Source: Marinobacter persicus
GTDB lineage: Bacteria; Pseudomonadota; Gammaproteobacteria; Pseudomonadales; Oleiphilaceae
Assembly: GCF_900114155.1 (NCBI RefSeq)
Contig: NZ_FOSC01000003.1
Location: 186,001 to 250,000 of the forward strand
Length of the DNA stretch: 64,000 bases
Reading direction: 5' to 3'
The translations under genes were made by a program, and so were the position numbers. Shown here piece after piece: positions 46,221-56,644 of the stretch (its first letter is position 1; each line of letters begins with the position of its first letter). Below the pieces are notes generated by a model. The model saw only the letters and a program-made list of their open reading frames with translations, had not been told where the DNA came from and made no database searches.

Positions 46221-47693
46221 GTGAGTCACGAACAGATCAACCAGCACCTGTCCAACTGGACTGACCGAGAGTCCACCGCCGAAGCCATGATTCCGTTGAT
46301 CGGCCGGCTGAACCGCAAGAACAACGTTGTTACGTCGGTTTACGGCCGTGCGATCATCAACCAGTCCGTGATCGACATTATTCGCGCTCATCGTTTCGTG
46401 CGTCAGGTGGAGGACAGCGAGCTGTCTGTTCATGACACTCTGCCGATCCTGGAGGCCATGGACAAGCTGGAGCTGGGCCGTGGTCACGTGGACATCGGCA
46501 AGTTGGCGGTGAAGTTCAAGGAAAGCGATTTCAGTGATCTCACCGAATTCCTGAAGCAGGAAATCGGCCCGATTGTCGGTCAGTACAAGGCCGAATGTGC
46601 CGAACAGGACGTCCGGGACACCAAAGACGTGGTTCTGTACGGTTTTGGTCGTATCGGCCGCTTGTTGGCCCGGATTCTGATCGAAAAAGCCGGCGGCGGT
46701 GCCAACCTGCGTCTGCGCGCTATCGTTGTGCGCAAGGGCAAGGCCGACAACGACCTGGAAAAACGCGCCAGCCTGCTGCGTCGTGATTCCGTGCACGGCC
46801 CGTTTGATGGCACCATCACCGTGGACGAAGAAGATTCCGCGCTGATCGCCAACGGTAACTATATTAAGGTGATCTACTCTGACGGCCCGGATCAGGTGGA
46901 TTACACCCAGTACGACATCAACAACGCCATTGTCATTGACAACACTGGTATCTGGCGCGACGAAGACGGCCTGGGTCTGCACCTGAAGTCCAAGGGCGTG
47001 AGCCGCGTGATCCTGACTGCCCCGGGCAAGGGCGATATCAAGAACATCGTGTATGGCATCAACAGCGATTCCATCACCGAGGACGACAAGATCCTGTCGG
47101 CCGCCTCCTGTACAACCAACGCCATCACCCCGGTTCTGAAAGCGATTCACGACGAATACGGCATTGAGAATGGTCATGTGGAGACGGTTCACTCCTACAC
47201 CAACGACCAGAACCTGATCGACAACTACCACAAGGGTAGCCGTCGTGGCCGTTCTGCACCGCTGAACATGGTGATCACCGAAACCGGCGCGGCCAAGGCC
47301 GTGGCCAAGGCGCTGCCGGAGCTGAAGGGCAAGCTGAGTGGTAACGCTATTCGGGTTCCGACTCCGAACGTGTCCATGGCGATCCTGAATCTGAACCTGA
47401 GCAAGGAAGTCACCGTTGACATGGTCAACGACTACCTCCGGGACATGGCTTTGCACTCCGAGCTGCAGAAACAGATTGATTTCGTGAACTCGCCGGAAGT
47501 GGTGTCCACGGACTTCGTTGGCTCCCGTCACGCTGGCGTGGTGGATGCCCAGGCCACCATCGCCGAGGGCAATCGTCTGATCCTGTACGTGTGGTACGAC
47601 AACGAATTCGGTTACAGCGCCCAGGTGATCCGCTGCGTGAACGACATGGCCGGCGTTGACCACCCGGTCTTCCCGAAGCGGGTGCGCGACTAA
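46221..47693 (+). CDS. gap: Glyceraldehyde-3-phosphate dehydrogenase, long form
   Basis: The enzyme oxidises glyceraldehyde-3-phosphate in central carbon metabolism. The 490-aa product has an N-terminal extension of about 135 aa (starting SHEQINQHLSNWTDRES). The NAD-binding domain begins at VVLYGFGRIGRLLARI (about 137-152), and the catalytic cysteine is C297 in ASCTTNAITPV. Long forms of this type occur in Pseudomonas next to mfd (PA3001). The GTG at 46221 is chosen over an ATG at 46113 because it fits family alignment, a GAGG about 9 bp upstream, and the promoter at 46150-46178. Cofactor preference cannot be read with confidence. Confidence 0.93.
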   Translation: MSHEQINQHLSNWTDRESTAEAMIPLIGRLNRKNNVVTSVYGRAIINQSVIDIIRAHRFVRQVEDSELSVHDTLPILEAMDKLELGRGHVDIGKLAVKFKESDFSDLTEFLKQEIGPIVGQYKAECAEQDVRDTKDVVLYGFGRIGRLLARILIEKAGGGANLRLRAIVVRKGKADNDLEKRASLLRRDSVHGPFDGTITVDEEDSALIANGNYIKVIYSDGPDQVDYTQYDINNAIVIDNTGIWRDEDGLGLHLKSKGVSRVILTAPGKGDIKNIVYGINSDSITEDDKILSAASCTTNAITPVLKAIHDEYGIENGHVETVHSYTNDQNLIDNYHKGSRRGRSAPLNMVITETGAAKAVAKALPELKGKLSGNAIRVPTPNVSMAILNLNLSKEVTVDMVNDYLRDMALHSELQKQIDFVNSPEVVSTDFVGSRHAGVVDAQATIAEGNRLILYVWYDNEFGYSAQVIRCVNDMAGVDHPVFPKRVRD

Positions 47694-47725
47694 GGTCGTA
47701 GTGTTAACTACGCAGTGCTGAGAGA

Positions 47726-47758
47726 AACCCCGATGGCTTCTGGCTGTCGGGGTTTTTG
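47726..47758 (+). terminator. Rho-independent terminator after gap
   Basis: AACCCCGA (47727-47734) and TCGGGGTT (47747-47754) form an 8-bp stem with a 12-nt loop, followed by a T run. It lies 33 bp after the gap stop and is a textbook intrinsic terminator. Confidence 0.9.
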
Positions 47759-47793
47759 CATGACAGGGCAGGGAAAACCCGGCCGGTTTCCGG

Positions 47794-47822
47794 TGGAAAT
47801 GAAATTCCTTAATCTCTATAAT
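47794..47822 (+). promoter_or_regulatory. Sigma-70 promoter for the nqr operon
   Basis: TGGAAA (47794-47799), a 17-bp spacer and a perfect TATAAT (47817-47822) lie about 130 bp upstream of the nqrA ATG. The leader between about 47830 and 47955 shows no clear regulatory structure. Confidence 0.55.
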
Positions 47823-47955
47823 TGGCGCGATTTTGGGTATGTCTGGCGCCCCGTTTCCCAACATTTCCTGCAAGGCACGTCCTGCAACCAATATTGGGCC
47901 ACCGGGAGTCGGGCGTTGAAATTTTCAGAAAGTTTCTGATGATTGGACGAGGCTA

Positions 47956-49302
47956 ATGATCAAGATCAAGAAAGGCCTGGATCTTCCCATCAGCGGCGCC
48001 CCCGAACAGACCATTACGGACGGTAAACCGATTCGCCACGTAGCGTTGATCGGTTTTGACTACCACGGCATGAAGCCGACCATGGCTGTGAAAGAAGGGG
48101 ACCGCGTCAAGCGCGGCACGCTGCTGTTTACGGACAAGAAGACTGAAGGCGTTCGTTATACCTCCCCGGCCGCCGGTGTGGTAAAAGAAATCAATCGCGG
48201 TGAGCGCCGCGTATTCCAGTCGATCGTTATCGAAATTGATGGCGACGAAACTGAAACCTTCGCCCGCTATGATGACGCGGATCTTGCCGGCCTGGAGCGC
48301 CAGCAGGTGGTGGACAATCTGGTTGAATCCGGCCTGTGGACTGCTTTACGCACCCGTCCGTACAGTAAGGTGCCGGAGATTGATTCCGCGCCCAATTCCA
48401 TCTTTGTTTCCGTGATGGACACCAATCCGCTGGCGGCGGACCCGACGGTAATCATTGGTGAAAACGCCAAGGCGTTTGAAAAAGGCCTGAACATCCTCAC
48501 CAAACTGACCAACGGCAAGGTGTTTGTCACCGGCAAACCGGGCTCAGACGTGGCCGTGCCGAAGACCGACCGCGTGGAGGTGCAGCAGTTTGATGGCGTG
48601 CATCCGGCCGGTAACGTGGGCACCCATATCCATTATCTTGATCCGATTGTTGGCGACAAAGTGGTCTGGTCCATTAATTACCAGGACGTGATCGACATCG
48701 CCAAGCTGTTCGAAACCGGTGAAGTGCCGGTTGAGCGGATTGTTGCCATCGGCGGGCCAAAAGCGCTCAAGCCTCGTCTGGTTCGTACCCGTCTGGGCGC
48801 CAGCCTGCCGGAACTGCTGGATGGCGAAATTGCCACCGACTGCGAGGTGCGTACCGTTTCCGGTTCAGTATTCGGCGGTCGCCGTGGCGATGGTCCCGTT
48901 GCCTATCTGGGCCGGTTTGCCAATCAGGTCACCGTGCTCGAGGAGCAGACCAAACGCGAGTTCATGGGCTGGCTCTCGCCGGGTCCGAACAAGTTCTCGG
49001 TGATGAACATCTATCTGTCCAAGCTCAACCCGGGCAAGCTGTTCAATTTCACAACCACCACCAATGGCAGTGAGCGGGCCATGGTTCCGGTGGGGAACTA
49101 CGAAGCAATCATGCCCCTGGATATCCTGCCAACCCAGCTGCTGCGTTCGCTGATTGTTGGCGATACCGAAACGGCACAGAAACTGGGTGCCCTGGAGCTG
49201 GACGAAGAAGATCTGGCGCTGTGCACCTTCGTGTGCCCCGGCAAATATGAATACGGTCCGATTCTCCGTGAGAACCTGACCCGAATCGAGATCGAGGGCT
49301 AA
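47956..49302 (+). CDS. nqrA: Na+-translocating NADH:quinone reductase subunit A
   Basis: NqrA is the peripheral cytoplasmic subunit of the sodium-pumping NADH:quinone oxidoreductase. The 448-aa product has the typical N terminus [18 protein letters not shown] and the C-terminal region [43 protein letters not shown]. It leads nqrABCDEF, which continues with apbE and nqrM. The gap to nqrB is 5 bp. The presence of Nqr points to a sodium-rich, probably marine habitat. Confidence 0.98.
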   Translation: MIKIKKGLDLPISGAPEQTITDGKPIRHVALIGFDYHGMKPTMAVKEGDRVKRGTLLFTDKKTEGVRYTSPAAGVVKEINRGERRVFQSIVIEIDGDETETFARYDDADLAGLERQQVVDNLVESGLWTALRTRPYSKVPEIDSAPNSIFVSVMDTNPLAADPTVIIGENAKAFEKGLNILTKLTNGKVFVTGKPGSDVAVPKTDRVEVQQFDGVHPAGNVGTHIHYLDPIVGDKVVWSINYQDVIDIAKLFETGEVPVERIVAIGGPKALKPRLVRTRLGASLPELLDGEIATDCEVRTVSGSVFGGRRGDGPVAYLGRFANQVTVLEEQTKREFMGWLSPGPNKFSVMNIYLSKLNPGKLFNFTTTTNGSERAMVPVGNYEAIMPLDILPTQLLRSLIVGDTETAQKLGALELDEEDLALCTFVCPGKYEYGPILRENLTRIEIEG

Positions 49303-49307
49303 CTACG

Positions 49308-50516
49308 ATGGCAATCAGACAGTTTCTCGATGGCATCGAGCATCACTTTGAAAAAGGTGGCAAGTACGAACGCTGGTACGCACTGTACGAAGCGGTCGAC
49401 ACCATCTTCTACTCGCCGAGCAGTGTAACCAGCACCACCTCGCACGTTCGTGACGGCGTTGATCTCAAGCGCATCATGATCACGGTGTGGCTGTGTACCT
49501 TCCCGGCCATGTTCTTCGGCATGTGGAACATCGGTTTCCAGGCCAACAGCTTCCTGGCGTCCAACCCGGATGCCCTGATCGCCGACGGCGGCCTGCGTGA
49601 GGCCTTTATCACTGCGCTGGCCACCACTGGCGCGGGCGCGGGTCTGCTGGACAACTTCATTTACGGCATGGCCTATTTCATTCCCATTTACGCGGTGACC
49701 TTTGTGGTTGGCGGTTTCTGGGAAGTGCTGTTCGCCACCGTGCGCAAGCATGAGGTAAACGAAGGTTTCTTCGTGACCTCGGTGCTGTTTGCGCTGATCT
49801 GCCCGCCCACCATCCCGCTGTGGCAGGTGGCCCTGGGCATCACCTTCGGCGTGGTGATCGGCAAGGAAGTGTTTGGCGGTACCGGCAAGAACTTCCTGAA
49901 CCCGGCGCTGACCGGCCGTGCCTTCCTGTACTTCGCCTATCCGGCTCAGATTTCCGGTGACACCGTATGGACCGCGGTTGACGGCTTCAGTGGTGCAACG
50001 GCTCTGAGCTGGGCGGCTTCCGGCGGTATGGAAGCGCTGGAACAGAACATTGGCTGGATGAACGCCTTTGTGGGTACCATTCAGGGCTCCATGGGTGAGA
50101 CCTCCACCATTGCCATTCTGATCGGCGGCCTGATTCTGCTGGCCATGAAGATCGCCTCCTACCGCATTGTTGGTGGTGTGATGATCGGCATGATTGGTAT
50201 GTCACTGCTGCTGAACATTGTCGGCTCCGACACCAACCCGATGTTCGCCGTACCGGCGCACTGGCACCTGGTGATGGGCGGCTTTGCCTTCGGCATGATG
50301 TTCATGGCCACCGATCCGGTATCCGCCGCCATGACCAACACCGGTCGCTGGTGTTTTGGTATCCTGGTGGGTGTGATGACTGTGCTGATCCGTGTCGTTA
50401 ACCCGGCGTTCCCGGAGGGCATCATGCTGGCCATCCTGTTCGCCAACCTGTTCGCACCGCTGATGGATCATTATGTGGTTCAGGCCAACATCAAACGGAG
50501 GCTTGCTCGTGGCTAA
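49308..50516 (+). CDS. nqrB: Na+-translocating NADH:quinone reductase subunit B
   Basis: NqrB is a membrane subunit carrying covalent FMN and riboflavin. The 402-aa product has multiple membrane helices and the flavinylation motif SGATAL in [11 protein letters not shown], the site for covalent FMN attachment by ApbE. Length matches the family. It overlaps nqrC by 8 bp. Confidence 0.98.
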   Translation: MAIRQFLDGIEHHFEKGGKYERWYALYEAVDTIFYSPSSVTSTTSHVRDGVDLKRIMITVWLCTFPAMFFGMWNIGFQANSFLASNPDALIADGGLREAFITALATTGAGAGLLDNFIYGMAYFIPIYAVTFVVGGFWEVLFATVRKHEVNEGFFVTSVLFALICPPTIPLWQVALGITFGVVIGKEVFGGTGKNFLNPALTGRAFLYFAYPAQISGDTVWTAVDGFSGATALSWAASGGMEALEQNIGWMNAFVGTIQGSMGETSTIAILIGGLILLAMKIASYRIVGGVMIGMIGMSLLLNIVGSDTNPMFAVPAHWHLVMGGFAFGMMFMATDPVSAAMTNTGRWCFGILVGVMTVLIRVVNPAFPEGIMLAILFANLFAPLMDHYVVQANIKRRLARG

Positions 50517-51312
50517 AGCAAAAGATTCCGTCTCCAGAACGATCATGGTCGCGCTGGTGCTGAGTATTTTCTTCTCGGTCGTAGTTTCCACCGCAGCGGT
50601 TACGTTGCGCCCGGCGCAGATCAAGAACCAGAACCTGGACATCAAGAGCAACATTCTGTCGGCTGCCGGCATGTTGGAGCCTGGCGCCAGTGCTGACGAG
50701 ATTGAAAACACATTCGAACGTTTCGATGTTCGCCTCGTGGATCTGGACACCGGTAAATACGTGGAACCTGCCACCGTGGGTGTGGAAGACCCCATGAAGT
50801 ACGACATGTACAAAGCCGCTTCGGATCCGGACCTGTCCACCAACATTCCGTCCTCCGAAGACAAGGCAGGCATCAAGCGCCGCCCGAACGTGGCCAAGAT
50901 CTACACCCTGAGCGAGAACGGCGAGCTGACCCGTGTGGTTCTGCCGGTTCACGGCTATGGTCTGTGGTCCACCCTGTATGGCTTCATGTCGTTGGAAGGC
51001 GACCTGAACACCATTGAGGGTCTGGGCTTCTATTCCCACGCCGAAACGCCTGGTCTGGGCGGTGAGGTTGATAACCCCCGCTGGAAGCAGCAGTGGGTTG
51101 GCAAGGAACTTTATGCCGAAAACCCCACCGAACCCCAGATCCGCTTGGTGAAAGGTGGCGTGAGTGCCGACGCCAGGAACAAGGAGCACAAGATCGACGC
51201 TCTTTCCGGTGCGACACTGACCAGCCGCGGTGTGCAGCAGCTCGTCAACTACTGGATGGGTGACCGTGGCTTCGCCCCGTTCCTGAAAAATCTTCGTGAA
51301 GGGGAGGTCTGA
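50509..51312 (+). CDS. nqrC: Na+-translocating NADH:quinone reductase subunit C
   Basis: NqrC carries a second covalent FMN on a periplasmic domain. The 267-aa product has one N-terminal membrane helix (about 10-32) and the flavinylation motif SGATLTSRG near residue 225-234. The start is a GTG at 50509 with a strong ACGGAGG 7 bp upstream; the upstream in-frame ATG at 50473 would lie in nqrB without a site. Confidence 0.97.
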   Translation: MAKAKDSVSRTIMVALVLSIFFSVVVSTAAVTLRPAQIKNQNLDIKSNILSAAGMLEPGASADEIENTFERFDVRLVDLDTGKYVEPATVGVEDPMKYDMYKAASDPDLSTNIPSSEDKAGIKRRPNVAKIYTLSENGELTRVVLPVHGYGLWSTLYGFMSLEGDLNTIEGLGFYSHAETPGLGGEVDNPRWKQQWVGKELYAENPTEPQIRLVKGGVSADARNKEHKIDALSGATLTSRGVQQLVNYWMGDRGFAPFLKNLREGEV

Positions 51313-51314
51313 TC

Positions 51315-51980
51315 ATGGCAGGTGAATCAGCCAAACAGGTTCTCTTCGAACCAATTTTCAGTAACAACCCTATCGCCCTTCAGATCCTTGGTATCTGTTC
51401 GGCGCTGGCGGTAACCACCAGCATGAGCGTCAGTATCGTCATGTCTCTGGCGGTTATTGCAGTTACCGGCTTTTCCAGCCTGGCGGTGTCGCTGGTGCGC
51501 ACACAAATTCCGGGTAGCATCCGGATTATTGTACAGATGACCATCATCGCCTCGCTGGTTATTGTGGTTGACCAGGTGCTGAAGGCCTATGCCTATGAAA
51601 TCTCCAAGCAGCTGTCGGTATTCGTTGGTCTGATTATTACCAACTGTATCGTCATGGGCCGCGCGGAAGGTTTCGCGATGAACAACACGCCGGGCATGAG
51701 CTTCCTGGACGGTATTGGTAACGGTCTGGGTTATTCGATCATCTTGCTGTTTGTGGCTTTTTTCCGCGAATTGCTGGGTGCCGGTTCCCTGTTCGGCGTT
51801 ACCCTGCTGTCACCGGTGAACGAAGGCGGCTGGTACGTCACCAACGGCTTGCTGCTGTTGCCGCCGAGTGCGTTCTTCATCATCGGTCTGGCAATCTGGG
51901 CTCTGCGTACCTGGAAGCCTGAGCAGGTTGAAGAGGAAGACTTCAAAATGTCCGCTCACAAAGTTAAGGAGGCCTTCTGA
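51315..51980 (+). CDS. nqrD: Na+-translocating NADH:quinone reductase subunit D
   Basis: NqrD is an integral membrane subunit that, with NqrE, binds an intramembrane iron centre. The 221-aa product has six hydrophobic segments and the two conserved cysteines in [11 protein letters not shown] and [15 protein letters not shown]. It overlaps nqrE by one base (TGATG). Confidence 0.98.
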   Translation: MAGESAKQVLFEPIFSNNPIALQILGICSALAVTTSMSVSIVMSLAVIAVTGFSSLAVSLVRTQIPGSIRIIVQMTIIASLVIVVDQVLKAYAYEISKQLSVFVGLIITNCIVMGRAEGFAMNNTPGMSFLDGIGNGLGYSIILLFVAFFRELLGAGSLFGVTLLSPVNEGGWYVTNGLLLLPPSAFFIIGLAIWALRTWKPEQVEEEDFKMSAHKVKEAF

Positions 51981-52588
51981 TGGAACATTACATCAATCTG
52001 ATCCTGAAGGCCGTCTTTGTTGAGAACATGGCGCTGGCGTTCTTCCTGGGGATGTGTACCTTCCTGGCGATCTCCAAGAAGATCGAGGCAGCGACCGGTC
52101 TGGGTATCGCGGTAATTGTCGTACTGACCGTTACCGTGCCGGTAAACAACCTGTTGTTTAACACTATCCTGCGCGAAGGCGCCCTGGACTGGGCCGGTCT
52201 GCCGAATGTGGATCTGAGCTTTCTGGGCCTGCTGGCGTACATCGGCGTTATTGCGGCTATTGTTCAGATCATGGAAATGGTGCTGGACAAATACATTCCC
52301 GCGCTCTATGCAGCGCTGGGCGTGTTCCTGCCACTGATCACGGTGAACTGCGCCATCCTGGGTGCCTCACTGTTCATGGTGGAGCGTGACTACACCTTCG
52401 GTGAAAGTGTGGTGTATGGCTTTGGCGCCGGCCTCGGCTGGGCTTTGGCTATCGTCGCGTTGGCGGGTATCCGCGAAAAGCTCAAGTACAGCGATGTTCC
52501 GGACGGTCTGCGTGGCCTTGGCATCACCTTCATTACCGTGGGTCTGATGTCGCTTGGCTTCATGTCGTTCTCCGGCATCTCCCTGTAA
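51980..52588 (+). CDS. nqrE: Na+-translocating NADH:quinone reductase subunit E
   Basis: NqrE is the partner of NqrD, with inverted topology. The 202-aa product has six membrane segments and the cysteines in [13 protein letters not shown] and [13 protein letters not shown] that complete the iron site. It follows nqrD with a one-base overlap and is 37 bp before nqrF. Confidence 0.98.
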   Translation: MEHYINLILKAVFVENMALAFFLGMCTFLAISKKIEAATGLGIAVIVVLTVTVPVNNLLFNTILREGALDWAGLPNVDLSFLGLLAYIGVIAAIVQIMEMVLDKYIPALYAALGVFLPLITVNCAILGASLFMVERDYTFGESVVYGFGAGLGWALAIVALAGIREKLKYSDVPDGLRGLGITFITVGLMSLGFMSFSGISL

Positions 52589-52625
52589 TTCATCCGGTGA
52601 TTCGGTTTAACGAAAAGGCGAGACC

Positions 52626-53852
52626 ATGAGTACAGAAATCATTCTTGGCGTGGTCATGTTCACCGTTATCGTGCTGGCGCTGGTTGCGATCATTCTCGCA
52701 GCCCGCTCCAAGCTGGTAAGCACCGGTGATGTGACCATCGAGATCAACGACGATCCGGAGCATACGCTCAAAACGCCCGCCGGCGGCAAGCTGCTGGGCA
52801 CCCTGGCCAACAACGGCATTTACCTGTCTTCCGCCTGTGGCGGTGGCGGCACCTGTGCCCAGTGCAAGTGCAAGGTTCTGGAAGGCGGCGGCGCGATGCT
52901 GCCCACTGAAAAGACCCACTTCACCAACCGGGAAGAGAAAGAAGGCTGGCGCCTGTCTTGCCAGGTTCCGGTGAAGCAGGACATGCAGGTGGAAGTACCG
53001 GAAGAGTTCTTCGGTGTGAAGAAGTGGGAATGCGAAGTGGTGTCCAACCACAACGTGGCCACCTTCATCAAGGAACTGGTACTGAAGCTTCCGGAAGGCG
53101 AGGAAGTGGACTTCCGTGCCGGCGGTTATGTGCAGCTGGAATGCCCTCCGTTCGACATCAGCTTCAAGGACTTCGACATTGAAGAAGAATTCCACGAAGA
53201 CTGGGACAAGTTCGATCTGTGGAGCCTGCGCACCGTCAACAAGGAAGAGACCATCCGCGCATACTCCATGGCCAACTACCCGGAAGAGAAGGGCGTACTG
53301 AAGTTCAACATCCGTATTGCCACTCCGCCTCCCGGTACCGATCATTCGCCGGGCATCATGTCCAGCTACGTGTTCAACCTGAAGCCGGGTGACAAGATCA
53401 CTGTGATGGGACCGTTTGGTGAGTTTTTTGCCAAGGACACTGATAACGAAATGGTGTTCATTGGTGGTGGTGCCGGTATGGCGCCCATGCGCTCACACAT
53501 CTTTGATCAGCTCAAGCGCCTGAACTCCAACCGGAAGATCAGCTTCTGGTACGGTGCCCGCAGTGTGCGCGAAATGTTCTACGTGGAAGATTTCGACCAG
53601 CTGCAGGAAGAAAACGACAACTTCGAATGGCACGTGGCGCTTTCCGACCCGCTGCCGGACGACAACTGGGAAGGCCCCACCGGCTTTATCCATAATGTGT
53701 TGTACGAAAACTACCTGAAGGACCACCCGGCTCCGGAAGATTGTGAGTACTACATGTGTGGGCCCCCCATCATGAACTCCTCTGTCATCAAGATGCTCAA
53801 GGATCTGGGGGTCGAGGAAGAAAACATCATGCTGGACGACTTCGGGGGTTAA
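52626..53852 (+). CDS. nqrF: Na+-translocating NADH:quinone reductase subunit F
   Basis: NqrF is the NADH-oxidising entry subunit with FAD and a [2Fe-2S] cluster. The 408-aa product has an N-terminal membrane helix (about 4-26) and a ferredoxin domain with cysteines C71, C77, C80 and C112. The FAD domain carries [11 protein letters not shown]. The NADH-binding part carries [13 protein letters not shown] and ends with the [10 protein letters not shown] motif. Electron flow runs from here to the flavins in NqrC and NqrB. Confidence 0.98.
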   Translation: MSTEIILGVVMFTVIVLALVAIILAARSKLVSTGDVTIEINDDPEHTLKTPAGGKLLGTLANNGIYLSSACGGGGTCAQCKCKVLEGGGAMLPTEKTHFTNREEKEGWRLSCQVPVKQDMQVEVPEEFFGVKKWECEVVSNHNVATFIKELVLKLPEGEEVDFRAGGYVQLECPPFDISFKDFDIEEEFHEDWDKFDLWSLRTVNKEETIRAYSMANYPEEKGVLKFNIRIATPPPGTDHSPGIMSSYVFNLKPGDKITVMGPFGEFFAKDTDNEMVFIGGGAGMAPMRSHIFDQLKRLNSNRKISFWYGARSVREMFYVEDFDQLQEENDNFEWHVALSDPLPDDNWEGPTGFIHNVLYENYLKDHPAPEDCEYYMCGPPIMNSSVIKMLKDLGVEEENIMLDDFGG

Positions 53853-53861
53853 TCCATAGCG

Positions 53862-54914
53862 ATGACAACCGGCATGAACAGACCCGTCAGGGCCGCCATC
53901 ACCAGTGCATTCTTTGCGCTGGTGATGGCGGCCCTGGCGGGTTGCTCGTTTCAGGACGAGGAAAAAATCTGGGAAATATCCGGCGGCATCTTCGGTACGC
54001 GCTACCACATCAATGTGGTCTTGCACGAGGATGAAGAGCGGCTGCGAAACTTGGCCAGCGGCATTCAGGAAGAGCTTCAGTCGGTGGACCAGGCCATGTC
54101 CACCTGGAAAGACGATTCGGAACTGTCCCGCTTTAACCAGAAATCCGACCAGAGCCAATGGACCGAGGTTTCCGGACCGCTGTTCGAGGTGCTGTCGGAG
54201 GCCCGGCGTATCGCGGAAATGACCGACGGGGCACTGGACATCACCATTGGCCCGGTCGTCAACCTGTGGGGGTTTGGCCCCGATGCCAGGCCGGAAACCG
54301 TGCCGGGAGAAGACGCGCTGACCCGGGCCCTGGCGGAGACAGGTTGGCAGCACCTGGAGCTGGATGCCGGGCGCCAGGCTATTCGCTCGGAGATTCCGTT
54401 GTATCTGGATTTATCAGCCATTGCCAAGGGTTATGGTGTGGATGTGGTGGCCCGCTATCTCGACAAGCAGGGCGTGGCAGCGTACCTTGTGGAGGTTGGT
54501 GGTGAAGTCCGGGTAAATGGCCGCAAGCCGGATGGCAGCGCCTGGAAACTGGCGGTTGAACAGCCGGTGGAAAATGGCCGTGAGGTTAATCGGATTGTCG
54601 CGCTTGAGTCGCAGGCCATGGCCACCTCCGGCGATTATCGTAACTATTACGAATCGGAAGGGCAGCGCTATTCCCATACAATTGACCCGAAAACGGGTAG
54701 ACCGATTCAACACCGGCTGGCCTCGGTGACTGTCATCAGCGAAAGCAGCATGACTGCAGACGGGCTGGCTACTGCGTTTAATGTGATGGGCCATGAACGT
54801 GCCATGGCCCTGGCAACGCGGGAAAATATTCCCGCCTACTTCATCGTGCGGGCCGAGGACGGGGGCTTTGAAAGCCATCAAACTCCGGCGTTCGGCTCGT
54901 ACCGCGTTCAGTAA
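53862..54914 (+). CDS. apbE: FAD:protein FMN transferase ApbE
   Basis: ApbE attaches FMN covalently to threonine in SGAT motifs, here very likely in NqrB and NqrC. The 350-aa product has a lipoprotein signal peptide ending LAGC near residue 25-28. The flavin/Mg-binding core carries GTRYHI, the YLDLSAIAKGYGVD segment and the conserved GDYRNYYE...YSHTIDPKTG region. It lies 9 bp after nqrF and 11 bp before nqrM. A second in-frame ATG 12 bp inside is also possible as the start. Confidence 0.96.
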   Translation: MTTGMNRPVRAAITSAFFALVMAALAGCSFQDEEKIWEISGGIFGTRYHINVVLHEDEERLRNLASGIQEELQSVDQAMSTWKDDSELSRFNQKSDQSQWTEVSGPLFEVLSEARRIAEMTDGALDITIGPVVNLWGFGPDARPETVPGEDALTRALAETGWQHLELDAGRQAIRSEIPLYLDLSAIAKGYGVDVVARYLDKQGVAAYLVEVGGEVRVNGRKPDGSAWKLAVEQPVENGREVNRIVALESQAMATSGDYRNYYESEGQRYSHTIDPKTGRPIQHRLASVTVISESSMTADGLATAFNVMGHERAMALATRENIPAYFIVRAEDGGFESHQTPAFGSYRVQ

Positions 54915-54925
54915 AGGAGGGCGCA

Positions 54926-55165
54926 ATGGGTACTTTTCTCCTGGTGCTGGGTATCGTTGTGCTGCTGGTTGCAGCTATGTCTGTCGGCGTTATTTTCGGC
55001 CGTAAACCGATCAGTGGTACCTGCGGTGGTATTGGTGCTTTGGGCATCAGCACATCCTGTGAAATTTGCGGTGGTAATACCCAGAAATGCGAAGAAAGCC
55101 GGGAAGAGTCCGGCAAACCCCAGCCTGAAGATCTTGCCTACGACGCGACCCGGACAGATAAATAA
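54926..55165 (+). CDS. nqrM: NqrM, Na+-NQR maturation protein (DUF539)
   Basis: NqrM is a small membrane protein needed to assemble the iron centre of Na+-NQR. The 79-aa product has one N-terminal membrane helix (about 4-24) and four conserved cysteines in GTCGG, TSCEICGG and QKCEE. A GGAGG lies 7-11 bp upstream of the ATG. It ends the nqr operon. Confidence 0.96.
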   Translation: MGTFLLVLGIVVLLVAAMSVGVIFGRKPISGTCGGIGALGISTSCEICGGNTQKCEESREESGKPQPEDLAYDATRTDK

Positions 55166-55177
55166 TCCCTGTCCGGG
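55149..55177 (+). terminator. Possible hairpin at the end of the nqr operon
   Basis: CCCGGACAG (55149-55157) and CTGTCCGGG (55169-55177) form a 9-bp stem that overlaps the nqrM stop. No T run follows, so it is a weak terminator at best and may instead protect the 3' end of the transcript. Confidence 0.4.
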
Positions 55178-55224
55178 GTCTGGCTAAACAATTCTTACAA
55201 CGTGCATAAGGAGTGACTGCGCAG

Positions 55225-56616
55225 ATGGCAGAACATCATTACGACGTTGTCGTTATCGGAGCCGGTCCTGCTGGCGAGGGTGCGGCCATGAATGCGACCA
55301 AGCATAACAAGCGTGTCGCCATTATCGAGGACAAGCCCCAGGTAGGCGGCAACTGTACCCATTGGGGTACCATTCCCTCCAAGGCTTTGAGACACTCGGT
55401 CAAGCAGATCATCACGTTCAATACCAACCAGATGTTCCGCGACATCGGCGAGCCGCGCTGGTTCTCTTTTCCACGGGTACTGCAGAATGCCCAGAAGGTT
55501 ATCGGCAAGCAGGTGAAGCTCAGAACCGGTTTTTATGCCCGCAATCGGGTGGATCTGATTAATGGCCGTGCCTCTTTCCTGGACAAGAACCGTATTGAGG
55601 TCCGGGGCAACAAGTCGGTGGAAGTGCTGAACTTCAAACAGGCCATCGTAGCCACCGGTTCACGCCCGTTCCTGCCGCCGGATGTGGATTTCCGCCATCA
55701 TCGCATCTACAACTCCGACTCCATTCTGAATCTGTCGCACACACCGCGCACGTTGATCATCTTCGGTGCCGGCGTTATTGGTTCCGAGTACGCCTCCATC
55801 TTTGCCGGTCTGGGCGTGAAGGTGGATCTGATCAACCCTGGCAGCCGCATCCTGTCGTTCCTGGACGATGAAATCTCCGATGCGCTCAGCTATCACCTGC
55901 GCAGCAACGGGGTGCTGATTCGCCATAACGAGATGTACGAGTCGGTCGAGGGTGACGATCACGGGGTGGTGTTGTCACTGAAGTCCGGCAAGAAAATCCG
56001 CGCCGATGCCTTCCTGTGGGCGGCCGGCCGCAGCGGTAACACCGACAACCTGGGCCTTGAGAACGTTGGGCTGGAGGCTAACAACCGTGGCCAGCTGGCC
56101 GTGGACAAGCATTACCGCACCGAGGTCGAGAACATTTACGCGGTGGGTGATGTGATTGGCTGGCCGAGCCTGGCCAGTGCTGCCTATGACCAGGGTCGTT
56201 CGGCCGCCTCTGACATCGCCCAGGACGAGTATTTCCGTTTTGTAAACGATGTGCCTACCGGCATCTACACCATTCCGGAGATCAGTTCGGTGGGCCGGAC
56301 CGAGCAGGAACTGACCGAAGCCAAGGTGCCTTATGAAATCGGCAAGGCGTTTTTCAAGCACCTGGCCCGGGCGCAGATTACCGGCGAATCGGTGGGTATG
56401 CTGAAAATTCTGTTCCACCCGCAAACCAAGGAAATTCTGGGGATCCACTGCTTTGGTGACCAGGCGGCCGAGATCGTACACATCGGCCAGGCCATCATGA
56501 ACCAGAAAGGGGAGGGTAATACCCTGGATTACTTCATTAACACGACCTTCAACTACCCGACCATGGCCGAGGCCTACCGGGTAGCGGCGCTCAATGGTCT
56601 GAACCGGATCTTCTGA
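55225..56616 (+). CDS. sthA: Soluble pyridine nucleotide transhydrogenase SthA
   Basis: SthA transfers hydride between NADPH and NAD+, balancing the two pools. The 463-aa flavoprotein has an N-terminal FAD motif [13 protein letters not shown], the family stretch [15 protein letters not shown] (cysteine pair replaced by C and T, as in SthA), the NAD-binding segment [16 protein letters not shown], and the C-terminal dimerisation domain. The ATG at 55225 is preferred to a GTG at 55213 because AAGGAG at 55208-55213 would overlap the latter. It follows nqrM by 59 bp. Confidence 0.95.
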   Translation: MAEHHYDVVVIGAGPAGEGAAMNATKHNKRVAIIEDKPQVGGNCTHWGTIPSKALRHSVKQIITFNTNQMFRDIGEPRWFSFPRVLQNAQKVIGKQVKLRTGFYARNRVDLINGRASFLDKNRIEVRGNKSVEVLNFKQAIVATGSRPFLPPDVDFRHHRIYNSDSILNLSHTPRTLIIFGAGVIGSEYASIFAGLGVKVDLINPGSRILSFLDDEISDALSYHLRSNGVLIRHNEMYESVEGDDHGVVLSLKSGKKIRADAFLWAAGRSGNTDNLGLENVGLEANNRGQLAVDKHYRTEVENIYAVGDVIGWPSLASAAYDQGRSAASDIAQDEYFRFVNDVPTGIYTIPEISSVGRTEQELTEAKVPYEIGKAFFKHLARAQITGESVGMLKILFHPQTKEILGIHCFGDQAAEIVHIGQAIMNQKGEGNTLDYFINTTFNYPTMAEAYRVAALNGLNRIF

Positions 56617-56618
56617 TG

Positions 56619-56644
56619 CCGGCCATGCCCCGGCCGGTGTTTTA
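56619..56644. terminator. Terminator between convergent sthA and the glycerophosphodiesterase gene
   Basis: CCGGCC (56619-56624) and GGCCGG (56632-56637) form a GC-rich stem with a 7-nt loop, followed by TGTTTTA on the plus strand. It begins just past the sthA stop and ends just before the stop of the leftward gene, so it can serve both. Confidence 0.6.

Noticed and set aside
46197-47891. A 564-codon open frame antisense to gap
   Set aside because: It is a codon-bias shadow; the sense frame has the complete GAPDH motifs and the terminator at 47726-47758 fits only the plus strand.
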